Source of the DNA: Burkholderia ubonensis
GTDB taxonomy: Bacteria > Pseudomonadota > Gammaproteobacteria > Burkholderiales > Burkholderiaceae
Assembly (NCBI RefSeq): GCF_001718695.1
Contig: NZ_CP013420.1
Span: forward strand, 868,001-932,000
Direction: 5' to 3'
DNA: 64,000 nt
This document shows positions 20,017 through 28,317 of this stretch, piece by piece. The position numbers were made by a program, and so were the translations under genes. Numbering within the stretch: position 1 is the first letter of the stretch; each line of letters starts with the position of its first letter. The notes below the pieces were generated by a model. That model worked only from the letters and a program-made list of their open reading frames with translations, ran no database searches and was not told where the DNA came from.

Positions 20017-21152
20017 CGTGTGGGAGTCGTTGCGTTGTTGTGGGTATCGGTATTGGTATCGGCACGCGCCGCCGCATCGCCCGCGGGCGATGCCGGCAGG
20101 CCGGCCTGCGCGAGCGCATCGAGCAGCGCGCGCGCCTGATCGCGCGCGTCCGCTGCGTTCGGCCGGAACGTGAACGTCAGCACGCGGTTCGGTCTGTCGT
20201 ACGACGAACGATAGGTCCGCGCATACGCCGGATCGTAATGCCGGTCGATCAGCGCGCGGAACAGGTCGGCGCGCGCATCGGCGTCGATCAGCGCGCTCCA
20301 GTGCGCGACTTCTTCGCGGCTGTGCAGGCCGATCAGTCGCGTGAGCTGCGCCTTGAACGCGTCAGGCGTGTCGAACAGATGGCCGTAATCGTCGAGCAGG
20401 AACGCGATGCGCTCGTTGCGCGCCGCGTCGACCTGCACCCACGGCCCCGCGTGGAATGCCTGCAGCAGCGCGAGCGGCAATTGCACGAGCCCGATCTTGC
20501 GGCTCTCGGATTCGACGAAGACAGGCCGCGCCGGATCGAAGCGCCGGAGCGTCTCGACGAGCCGCGTGTCGAACATCTTCTGCGACGGCTGCGGAACGCC
20601 CGGCAGCGCGCCGAGCAGCGAACCGCGGTGGCACGCGAGCGCCTCGAGATCGAGCGTCTGCGCGCCAACATCGGCCAGCGCCTGCAACAGACGCGTCTTG
20701 CCGCAGCCGGTATGGCCGACGAGCGCGATATAGCGGAAACGCGTCGGCAGCGTATCGAGCGCCTCACACACCGCGCGGCGGTACGACTTGTAGCCTCCGT
20801 CGAGCTGGCGCGCCTGCCAGCCGATCATGTTGAACATCACGGTCATCGACCCCGAGCGCTTGCCGCCGCGCCAGCAATAAACCAGCGGCCGCCAGTTGCG
20901 CGGCCGGTCGGCGAACGTCGTGTCGAGGTGGCGCGCGATGTTGCGCGCGGCCATCGCCGCGCCGACGCGCGTCGCCTCGTACGGCGACACCTGGCGGTAC
21001 ATCGTGCCGACGAGCACGCGCTCTTCGTTGCTCAGCACGGGCGCGTTGAGCGCGCCGGGGATGTGGTCCTCGGCAAACTCGAGCGGCGTGCGCACGTCGA
21101 TGATCTCGTCGAACTCGCCGGCGCGATCGAGGGTGACAATCAGGTTCTTCAA
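20013..21152 (-). CDS. selU: tRNA 2-selenouridine synthase
   Basis: SelU/MnmH, 379 residues. The N-terminal rhodanese domain (about residues 1-125) has its active-site Cys in LVYCWRGGKRSGSM. A P-loop follows (ALVGHTGCGKTRLLQALADV). The enzyme exchanges sulfur for selenium, through a geranylated intermediate, at the wobble 2-thiouridine of tRNAs for Lys, Glu and Gln, using selenophosphate. Coupling with the downstream permease is unusual. Confidence 0.92.
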   Translation of the reverse strand: MKNLIVTLDRAGEFDEIIDVRTPLEFAEDHIPGALNAPVLSNEERVLVGTMYRQVSPYEATRVGAAMAARNIARHLDTTFADRPRNWRPLVYCWRGGKRSGSMTVMFNMIGWQARQLDGGYKSYRRAVCEALDTLPTRFRYIALVGHTGCGKTRLLQALADVGAQTLDLEALACHRGSLLGALPGVPQPSQKMFDTRLVETLRRFDPARPVFVESESRKIGLVQLPLALLQAFHAGPWVQVDAARNERIAFLLDDYGHLFDTPDAFKAQLTRLIGLHSREEVAHWSALIDADARADLFRALIDRHYDPAYARTYRSSYDRPNRVLTFTFRPNAADARDQARALLDALAQAGLPASPAGDAAARADTNTDTHNNATTPTR

Positions 21153-21655
21153 TTTGGCGTCGAACAGGGGCGATGCGGCTCGGCGAGCCGCACGGGCACG
21201 GAAGGCGGATTCGCAATTATCTCACGGCCGGGCGTCGCCGGCGGCGTGCGGTCGGCGTGGCGCTCATCGCGTCGACCAGATGATCGCGAAACGCGCGCAC
21301 GGGCGCCACAACGAGAAACCGGCGCGGCGCGCCTTGAAGGCGGCGAGCGCGCCGGGCAGGAACTCGCTCAAGAATCCCTCCGGGCACACAATCTTCAACA
21401 CGCTGCCATACAGCGCTTGCAGCGCGCCGATTTCCTTCATCGCGTGCTCGACCTCCAACAGGCAGCCGTGCGAAGTGCAGCAGCCGCTCGCCGCCCGGCA
21501 ACCAGCTCGCGCCTGGACTGTACCTGATGGGCTGGCGCCGTTCGGTCTTGCCGCACAGCCGAGCGCGCGCATCCGGCTCGGGATGCGCTGACCACGCTGC
21601 GCCATGAAGCGACCTCGCAGCATCGATAGCGATACCGCGCGTTGATCGAGGACGC
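21153..21655. other. Intergenic, contains LysR remnant
   Basis: A 500-base stretch between selU and the aldo/keto reductase gene. Apart from the broken LysR-like segment at about 21217-21465 no gene is supported. Confidence 0.5.
21217..21465 (-). pseudogene. Remnant of LysR-type regulator
   Basis: In one minus frame the segment EIGALQALYGSVLKIVCPEG then FLSEFLPGALAAFKAR resembles the start of a LysR ligand-binding domain. The expected continuation (VVAPVRAFRDHLVDAM) lies in a different frame from about 21319 down, so a frameshift splits it. The DNA-binding domain and the rest of the ligand domain are missing. It reads as a decayed fragment. Confidence 0.5.
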
Positions 21656-22708
21656 TTACGGCGCGGGGTTCGGCTGCCGTTCGTGCAGCGCGTCGATCTC
21701 GGCGAGCATCTCGTCGGACAGCTTGACGTCGACGCTGCCGATGTTCTCCTTCAACTGCTCGAGCGACGTCGCGCCGATGAGGTTGCTGGTCAGGAACGGC
21801 CGGCTGTTGACGAACGCGAGCGCGAATTGCGCCGGCGACAGGCCGTGCCGCTTCGCGAGCGCGACATAGCGCGACGTCGCCTCGACCGCCTGCGGCTTGC
21901 TGTAGCGCTGGAAGCGCTCGAACAGCGTGATGCGCGCGCCGGCCGGACGGGCGCCGTTCTCGTATTTGCCGGACAGCCAGCCGAACGCGAGCGGCGAATA
22001 CGCGAGCAGGCCAACGCCTTCGCGATGCGTGAATTCCGACAGCCCGTTCTCGAAGGTCCGGTTCAGCAGGCTGTACGGGTTCTGGATGCTGGCGATGCGC
22101 GGCAGCCCGAGCTTCTCGGCCGCGCGCAGGAATTGCGCGACGCCCCACGGCGTCTCGTTCGACACGCCGATCGCGCGCACCTTGCCCGCCTTCACGAAAT
22201 CCGCGAGCACCGCGAGCGTCTCCTCGATCGGCACCGTATACGCGTCATCGATCCACGGATACGCGGGACGGCCGAACGTCGTCGTGCTGCGGTCCGGCCA
22301 GTGGAGCTGGTAGAGATCGACGTAATCCGTCTGCAGGCGCTTGAGGCTGCCGTCGAGCGCCTCGGTCAGGTTCTTGCGGTCGAACTGGTTGCCCTCGCCG
22401 CGGATATGACGCGGATTGTGCGGCTGCCGCGCCGGGCCGGCGATCTTCGTCGCGAGCACGAGCCTGTCGCGCAGCGCGCGATGCTGCGCGAGCCACGTGC
22501 CGATGTATTGCTCGGTGCGTCCCTGCGTTTCGGGCTTCGGCGGCACCGGATACATTTCCGCGGCGTCGATCAGCGTGACGCCCTGCGCAATCGCGTAGTC
22601 GAGCTGCGCGTGCGCGTCGCGCTCCGCGTTCTGCTCGCCCCACGTCATCGTGCCGAGACCGATCAGGCTGACTTCGATGCCCGAATCGCCAAGTGTGCGG
22701 TATTCCAT
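21656..22708 (-). CDS. Aldo/keto reductase, Tas-like
   Basis: An NADP(H)-dependent oxidoreductase of 350 residues. The TIM-barrel family tetrad is visible: Asp-48/Tyr-53 region (TLIDAAEMYPVPP), the Lys (LVLATKIAG) and the His (DLYQLHWPDR). The C-terminal cofactor part (FALAFVNSRPFLTSNLIGAT) is normal. It matches the Tas subgroup of E. coli in length and in the insert after PPKPETQGRTEQYIG. The start MEYRTLG at 22708 has AGGAA upstream. Confidence 0.9.
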   Translation of the reverse strand: MEYRTLGDSGIEVSLIGLGTMTWGEQNAERDAHAQLDYAIAQGVTLIDAAEMYPVPPKPETQGRTEQYIGTWLAQHRALRDRLVLATKIAGPARQPHNPRHIRGEGNQFDRKNLTEALDGSLKRLQTDYVDLYQLHWPDRSTTTFGRPAYPWIDDAYTVPIEETLAVLADFVKAGKVRAIGVSNETPWGVAQFLRAAEKLGLPRIASIQNPYSLLNRTFENGLSEFTHREGVGLLAYSPLAFGWLSGKYENGARPAGARITLFERFQRYSKPQAVEATSRYVALAKRHGLSPAQFALAFVNSRPFLTSNLIGATSLEQLKENIGSVDVKLSDEMLAEIDALHERQPNPAP

Positions 22709-22943
22709 GCTGTTCCTGTCGCGTCGGTGGAAAGCAGGAACGCTATCACATCGGCGCGCGCCGTTCAGATGGGCCGCGCGTACGCTTACGGACCGCCTGC
22801 TGCCCGCGCGCCGCACGTTGCCGCGGGCGATCCCGGTACCCGCACCCGCCACGTCGTCCGTTGCATCCACATCCGGGCGTGGCCGCGCCGCCCTGTCTGC
22901 GTTACACTCACGCCCCTTGTCTCAAAATCATCCGTTGTCCACG

Positions 22944-23567
22944 ATGTTGTCGCGAAATCGCCTTGCCGCCGTTTGCGTTGCCTCTTCCTTGCTCGTCACG
23001 CCGTACGCGGCATTCGGAAAGACGCAGACCGAGTCACTGCTGCAGCAGGCGATCGATTTCGTGTCGCGCCTGTTGCCGGCCCCGACGCACGAGGCGCCCG
23101 CCACCCAGGTCGTCGAGTCGGCGTTCTCGCCCGACGCAGGCGCCGAAGCGCTCGTGCTGAAGGCAATCGGCGCAGCACGCAGCTCGATCCGTGTCGCGGC
23201 CTACTCGTTCACGTCGCCCGCCGTCACGCGCGCACTGCTCGCCGCGAAGCGGCGCGGCGTCAACGTGGCGGTCGTCGTCGACGACAAGGGCAATCGCGCG
23301 AAAAACAGCAAGCAGGCGCTGAACCTGCTCGTCAACGCGGGCATTCCGACGCGCACGATCGACGTGTATGCGATCCATCACGACAAATACCTCGTGATCG
23401 ACGCCGAACACGTCGAGACCGGATCGTTCAACTACAGCGCGTCCGCGGCGGCGCGCAACTCCGAGAACGTCATCGTCGTGTGGAACAACCCGCAGTTGGC
23501 GTCGCGCTATCTCACGCACTGGCAAAGCCGTTTCGACCAGGCCACGCCGTATCGCTCATCGTATTGA
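22944..23567 (+). CDS. Secreted HKD phospholipase D/nuclease-like
   Basis: A 207-residue protein with a Sec signal peptide (MLSRNRLAAVCVASSLLVTP, then YAAFG). It has a single HKD motif (HHDKYLVIDAEHVETGSFN), the form found in the Nuc endonuclease group, which works as a dimer with one motif per subunit. It is likely periplasmic. The frame is open upstream, but this ATG precedes the signal peptide. It may degrade DNA or hydrolyse phosphodiester lipids. Confidence 0.85.
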   Translation: MLSRNRLAAVCVASSLLVTPYAAFGKTQTESLLQQAIDFVSRLLPAPTHEAPATQVVESAFSPDAGAEALVLKAIGAARSSIRVAAYSFTSPAVTRALLAAKRRGVNVAVVVDDKGNRAKNSKQALNLLVNAGIPTRTIDVYAIHHDKYLVIDAEHVETGSFNYSASAAARNSENVIVVWNNPQLASRYLTHWQSRFDQATPYRSSY

Positions 23568-23727
23568 CGCGCCGCATCGGCGCGATCGCCGTGGCCGTTC
23601 ACGCACGCCGCAGTCGGCAAGCACCGCGACGTCGTCCATGATCCGCGTGGACGGCGCACGCATCAACCTGGCCGAATGGCCAGCCCCGCACGCACGACGC
23701 TAGCGCAGCCGGTACGAACGAGCGACG

Positions 23728-23943
23728 TCAGTGGATCTCGGCAGAAGAGCGTCCACCGCTCTGCGCCGTCGCGACACATTGCCCGGGATGCGCGTCGCTC
23801 GCGGAAGGCTTGGGCACGTCGCGCGCACCGCCCGGCAGCGCGCCGACGATACAGCCCGCACTGAAGGCCAGCGTGTTCTGGACCATCGGATAGAGCAGAT
23901 ACAGCGCAAACGCGAGATACGCTGCATACAGAAAACGGACCAT
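23728..23943 (-). CDS. Small putative membrane protein
   Basis: A 71-residue open frame starting MVRFLYAAYLAFALYLLYPM, a convincing hydrophobic helix, then a second weak hydrophobic part and a polar tail. The ribosome site is poor, so the gene is tentative. It lies between two plus-strand genes. Confidence 0.4.
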   Translation of the reverse strand: MVRFLYAAYLAFALYLLYPMVQNTLAFSAGCIVGALPGGARDVPKPSASDAHPGQCVATAQSGGRSSAEIH

Positions 23944-24171
23944 GAGGCGATAGCGGAACGATTGATCTCGCCCCTGTTTACGGCCTCGCAGCGGGCGGCT
24001 TGAGCGCCCAGCCCGTTCTGGCGGCGCGATGGAGAATGCGCGATACTGATTCACAGTCGCTCGTCGGCGCGCCTTCGGCAGCAACCGCCGCCCGCCTGCT
24101 ACGTCGTGTCCGCGCGAGGCGACATTCGTTCGATGACCGGCTGCCCATGCCGGCACCCGAGACAAAGACCC

Positions 24172-25143
24172 ATGCAGATTGCTTCCAAACCGGCCGACGA
24201 GACGGCCCGGCTCGCCACACTCCATTCATTGTCGATTCTCGACACGCCGCCCGAAGAACGCTTCGACCGCATCACGCGCCTCGCGCGCCGGCTGTTCGAC
24301 GTGCCGATCGCTGTCGTGAGCCTCGTCGACGAGGACCGCCAGTGGTTCAAGAGTCATCCGGGGCTCGACGCCACGCAGACTTCGCGCGACGTGTCGTTCT
24401 GCGCGCATGCGCTGCTCGCGGACGACACGATGGTCGTCAAGGACGCGCTCAACGACGATCGTTTCCACGACAACCCGCTCGTCACCGGCCAGCCCGGCAT
24501 TCGCTTCTACGCAGGCCGTCCGCTTGCCGCGCCGAACGGCGCGCCGGTCGGCACGCTGTGCCTGATCGATACGCGGCCGCGTGAGCTGTGCGCCGACGAG
24601 CTCGCGCTGCTCGGCGATCTCGCCCACATGACCGAACGCGAAATCGCGGCGCTCCATCTCGCGACCACCGACGAGCTGACGCAACTGACAAACCGGCGCG
24701 GCTTCGAGATTCTCGCGCGTCAGGTGCTCGGCCTGTGCGAGCGCACGGGCCGGCAAGCGGCACTGCTGTTCTTCGACCTGAACGGTTTCAAGGCGATCAA
24801 CGATCGCTGCGGCCATGCGGAAGGCGACCGTGCACTGAAGGCGTTCGCGCAGACGCTCACCGGCACGCTGCGCGACAGCGACGTGATCGCCCGGCTCGGC
24901 GGCGACGAGTTCGTCGTGCTGTTGAGCGCGATCGACCCGGCCGACGTCGGCGAGCCGATCGAACGCGTGAAGCAGGCGCTCGAGCGGCGCAACGCGGACG
25001 ACGCGCGCGGTTACGCGATCCGCTTCAGCGTCGGCCACGTCGCTTACGATCCCGCCCGTCATCGCACGGTGGCCGACCTGCTCGATTCGGCCGACCGGCG
25101 CATGTACGAGGACAAGCGGCGCGGCAAGGCCACCGGCGGCTGA
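24172..25143 (+). CDS. GAF-GGDEF diguanylate cyclase
   Basis: A soluble 323-residue protein. An N-terminal GAF domain (about 20-155; DRITRLARRLFDVPIAVVSL) senses an unknown cue. A C-terminal GGDEF domain (about 165-320) has the intact active site LGGDEFVVL and, five residues before it, the RDSD inhibitory site, so it should make cyclic di-GMP and be product-inhibited. No membrane helix is seen. It is a single gene. Confidence 0.9.
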   Translation: MQIASKPADETARLATLHSLSILDTPPEERFDRITRLARRLFDVPIAVVSLVDEDRQWFKSHPGLDATQTSRDVSFCAHALLADDTMVVKDALNDDRFHDNPLVTGQPGIRFYAGRPLAAPNGAPVGTLCLIDTRPRELCADELALLGDLAHMTEREIAALHLATTDELTQLTNRRGFEILARQVLGLCERTGRQAALLFFDLNGFKAINDRCGHAEGDRALKAFAQTLTGTLRDSDVIARLGGDEFVVLLSAIDPADVGEPIERVKQALERRNADDARGYAIRFSVGHVAYDPARHRTVADLLDSADRRMYEDKRRGKATGG

Positions 25144-25244
25144 GCGCCGGCACGCCGCTGCCGATGCCGATGCCGCGGCGGCGCGCGGCCGGGGCTGCGG
25201 CGTTCAGCCCGCTGCGTCGGCCCCGCGGGGCCTGCCTGCTGCGG

Positions 25245-25718
25245 TCAGTTGCCGCAAGGCGGCGCGCTGGCCATTGCGTCGCGGATCTGCTCCGGCGTCA
25301 GGTCGCGCTGATGCGTTGCGAGCGACCAGCGATGTCCGAACGGATCCTCGACCTGACCATAGCGATCGCCCCAGAACATGTCGGCCGCCGGCATCGTGAC
25401 CTTCGCGCCGGCGGTGACAGCCTGCGCGATCGCCGCATCGACGTCCGGCACGAACAGATGCAGGCAGACGGCCGTTCCTTTCAATGCCTTCGGTCCGAGC
25501 GCGCCGTGCTCGGGCATTTCGTCGACGAGCATCAGCGTCGAATCGCCGATCGCGAGACACGCGTGCGCGAGCCGGCCGTCGGGCAGCATCAGGCGGAACC
25601 GTTCGGTGGCGTTGAACGCGCGCGTGTAGAACTCGATCGCATCGGCGGCGCCGGCGCAGATCAGGTGCGGCGTAAGCGTACGCATCCCCTCCGGGATCGG
25701 TTTGACGGACGTGGTCAT
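25245..25718 (-). CDS. VOC (glyoxalase/PhnB-like) protein
   Basis: A 157-residue vicinal-oxygen-chelate protein. It has two beta-alpha-beta-beta-beta halves (LTPHLICAGAADAIEFYTRA; CLHLFVPDVDAAIAQAV) and ends in the family segment EDPFGHRWSLATH. Subgroup and substrate are unknown; PhnB-like members often bind no known substrate. The start at 25718 has AGGAG upstream. Confidence 0.85.
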   Translation of the reverse strand: MTTSVKPIPEGMRTLTPHLICAGAADAIEFYTRAFNATERFRLMLPDGRLAHACLAIGDSTLMLVDEMPEHGALGPKALKGTAVCLHLFVPDVDAAIAQAVTAGAKVTMPAADMFWGDRYGQVEDPFGHRWSLATHQRDLTPEQIRDAMASAPPCGN

Positions 25719-25988
25719 GGGTGTCGCTCCTTCAGTGAGTTGTCGTATCGGAAACGGAACGGACGCGCGATGCATCCGCCGCCGATGACACGACGAACGG
25801 GCTCGACTGAAATCGACATCGGTTCGGAAATTTTTTTGCGACGTGCCGGACCGGCACGAACGTACGCGGGCAGCGAGCGCGGTGCGGCGCCAACGGCGCG
25901 CTGGAGACCGGCGGCATCGCGTTTGCTGCCGCGGCGGGATGGGTCGTCGTGCGGCGCTGCGCAGTGCGGGCGCGCACCGCAGTTGCCG

Positions 25989-26297
25989 TCAGATTTGCGG
26001 AAGGTCGCGCAGCGTGCGCGACTCGTTCGTCGCGTCGATGTCGAGCTCGATCCCTTCGGATGCGTCGCGGTACAGCACGCGTTTCAACCTCGGCCCGACG
26101 GCCGTTGCGTCCGCTTCGTCGAACACGGCCAACACGTCGGCGCCGGCGGCGAGCGCGCGGGCGACCTCCGCGACCGTCGCCTCGCTGGGCGCCGCGGCCC
26201 ACGAGCGGTCCGTTGGGTTGACGGCCGCCCAGCGCACGTGTGTCACCCGCGCGCTGCGCACATCGATTCGGACACCATTCACCGCGAACATCGACAT
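25989..26297 (-). CDS. Hypothetical protein
   Basis: A 102-residue soluble protein, start MSMFAVNGVRIDV supported by GGAGAGG upstream. Segment EATVAEVARALAAGADVLAV looks helical. I do not recognise the family. It is divergent from the DUF695-RraB gene. Confidence 0.6.
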   Translation of the reverse strand: MSMFAVNGVRIDVRSARVTHVRWAAVNPTDRSWAAAPSEATVAEVARALAAGADVLAVFDEADATAVGPRLKRVLYRDASEGIELDIDATNESRTLRDLPQI

Positions 26298-26417
26298 CGA
26301 CCTCTCCTTCGAAACGGTTGCGACCGGCCGCGCGCGCGGCTTCGGCCGACGCGATTTTCGATGATACATTGAGACGCTTTGCAACCGTCAACAGACCATC
26401 GTGCACCGGAGAAACAC

Positions 26418-27161
26418 ATGACCGACGCCTGGGGAACCTTCCCGGCCAGAATGGGCGACCATCAGGCTTTCATCAGCTTCAATCACGCGTTCGCGGAAAT
26501 CGCCGAGACCGACCCGCGCACGTCGCTGCTCAGCGTGCGCGTCGCGCTCGCGCATCCGACGCCCGACGGCCTGCCCGGCAGCGACGAATTCGCCGAACTC
26601 ACGCGCGTCGAGACGCTGCTGGACGCCGCGGTGACCGGGCGCAACGGCGTACAGGTCGGCCGCATCACCGTCGACAACAACCAGGATTTCCTGTTTTACG
26701 TGTCGTTCGACGAAGACACCGCGGCCGGGATCGTCGACGCGCTGGCCGACCAGACGGCCTACGCACTTCAATACGCATACCACGAGGATCCGGACAAGGA
26801 GACCTACTGGCGCACGCTCTACCCGACCGACGACGACTGGCAATTGATGCGCGACATGCGCGGGCTCGACGCCCTGCTGCAAAAAGGCGACGTCGGCGAC
26901 GTGAGCCGGCGCGTGGCGCACTGGGCCTACTTCCCCGATCCGAGCGACGCGCACCAGTTCGCCGACTGGGCCGAATCGAAGGGCTATCTGGTCGAATCGG
27001 TCGCGCCGACCGAGGACGGCAAATCGGCCGTGCGCTTCGCGCACGAAGGGACGATGGCGCTGGCCGACATCACGCGCCATACGCTCGAGATCAACCGCGA
27101 GGTGCGCGCGCTCGGCGGCAACTACGACGGTTGGGAAACGAGCGTCGAACAGGCTGGGTGA
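26418..27161 (+). CDS. DUF695 and RraB domain protein
   Basis: A 247-residue cytoplasmic protein with two domains. The N-terminal half (about 5-125; DAWGTFPARMGDHQAFISFN) matches DUF695. The C-terminal half (about 130-240; YFPDPSDAHQFADWAESKGY) resembles RraB, a modulator of RNase E in E. coli. A link to RNA decay is therefore possible but not shown. GGAGAAAC precedes the ATG. Confidence 0.78.
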   Translation: MTDAWGTFPARMGDHQAFISFNHAFAEIAETDPRTSLLSVRVALAHPTPDGLPGSDEFAELTRVETLLDAAVTGRNGVQVGRITVDNNQDFLFYVSFDEDTAAGIVDALADQTAYALQYAYHEDPDKETYWRTLYPTDDDWQLMRDMRGLDALLQKGDVGDVSRRVAHWAYFPDPSDAHQFADWAESKGYLVESVAPTEDGKSAVRFAHEGTMALADITRHTLEINREVRALGGNYDGWETSVEQAG

Positions 27162-27764
27162 GCGGGCCGGAGCGTAGCGCGCGCGCTGACGGCTGGCGGG
27201 CCGAGACGCCCCGGCGGCGCATCGGCGGAAATAGGCATCATCAACCTATAGACGCGGTCGTCCCGAGCGCTCGCTCGAGCCCTGACAGCCACTGACGCAT
27301 CCGGCCTGCAAAAAGTCCCCGCTCCTGCACGAGCGAGCGGGGAAACGTTGACCGGGCCGGGGAGAACGGTCAACTCGTCGGATTGTGATCGTGGCGCGCG
27401 CAACCGTCTGTGCGACAACTCACCCTTGCAACCGGCAAGCGCCAGTGTCGATCGCACTCGGCGACAGCGACGCTTGCACCCTTCGTCGGCGAATTCCGTT
27501 GCTTCCCTCCGCGCGGCACGCGCCGCGTCCGCGATGTGCCGGCGCGTCCGGATGCGCGCTGCACCGCGTGAATCTTGTGTGAATTTCGCTCGTGGGAATA
27601 AATTCCGGACGCACGGTGCCGTTATTCTCGGAATGATCGCGAACGCGTCGACGAGCGCGGCGCGGATTGCACGCTAGCTGCTCGTGCGCCCCTGTCGCCG
27701 CATTCCGCTGCGGACGGAGGCCGCCGCACTGCGACAGTCGAGCTATAGAAATCACCGCCATACG
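27162..27764. other. 600-base gap with orphan terminator
   Basis: No protein gene is supported. It carries a strong hairpin plus T-run facing the minus strand at 27311-27343, although no minus-strand gene ends nearby. A short AT-richer patch with a GGAATTTATTCC palindrome lies near 27595-27606. Confidence 0.5.
27311..27343 (-). terminator. Orphan intrinsic terminator
   Basis: Stem TCCCCGCTC / GAGCGGGGA with a 10-base loop, followed on the minus strand by CTTTTTG. The nearest minus-strand gene ends about 1 kb away with a plus-strand gene between, so it may end an unseen transcript. Confidence 0.65.
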
Positions 27765-28238
27765 ATGCAAACCATGACACTCGCTCAGGCACAACACGAC
27801 GGCGTCGACGTCTGGATCGTTCCGTTGCCCGGACACGCCGCCTACGCCTATACGCACCTCAAGCGGGTATTCGGATCCGACGACTCGCGACATCGCGTCG
27901 TGACCATCGACCTGCGTCGGCTGCTCGCGTGCGCGGACCGCGACACGACCGATTACGTGCTGCCGTCCGTTCAGGACTGGCCGCCCGGCAAGGCGGCCGG
28001 CATTCGCGAATTTCTCGACCCGGACAAGGCGCGGATTCCGGACATGCCGTTCATCACGTTCCGCGAGACGCGGCCGCGGACGCTGCTCGGCATCCCGAGT
28101 CTGTCGAAGACCGGCGTTGCGTCGTTCCGGAACGGGCAGCATCGCGCGCGCTATCTGGCGCACGCGGGCGCGACGCGCGTGCCGGTGGAGGTGCATGAGA
28201 CGGAAGCGGATTTGCTCGCGCGCTATTGCGGTATGTGA
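27765..28238 (+). CDS. Putative fertility-inhibition-like protein
   Basis: A 157-residue protein. The segment FRNGQHRARYLAHAGATRVP matches an NGxHR-x(2)YL-x(2)AGA pattern shared by ParB/sulfiredoxin-fold proteins and, as I recall, by plasmid fertility-inhibition factors of the FiwA kind. The rest (DVWIVPLPGHAAYAYTHLKR) is not recognised. The start is uncertain between two ATGs three codons apart. Function should be considered open. Confidence 0.6.
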   Translation: MQTMTLAQAQHDGVDVWIVPLPGHAAYAYTHLKRVFGSDDSRHRVVTIDLRRLLACADRDTTDYVLPSVQDWPPGKAAGIREFLDPDKARIPDMPFITFRETRPRTLLGIPSLSKTGVASFRNGQHRARYLAHAGATRVPVEVHETEADLLARYCGM

Positions 28239-28317
28239 CGTTCGATCGGGTCGGTAGTGGCGGCCGGTTCGATCTCGACGTCCTGGAGCACGGCACGACG
28301 ACGTTGTGCCGTTGGCC

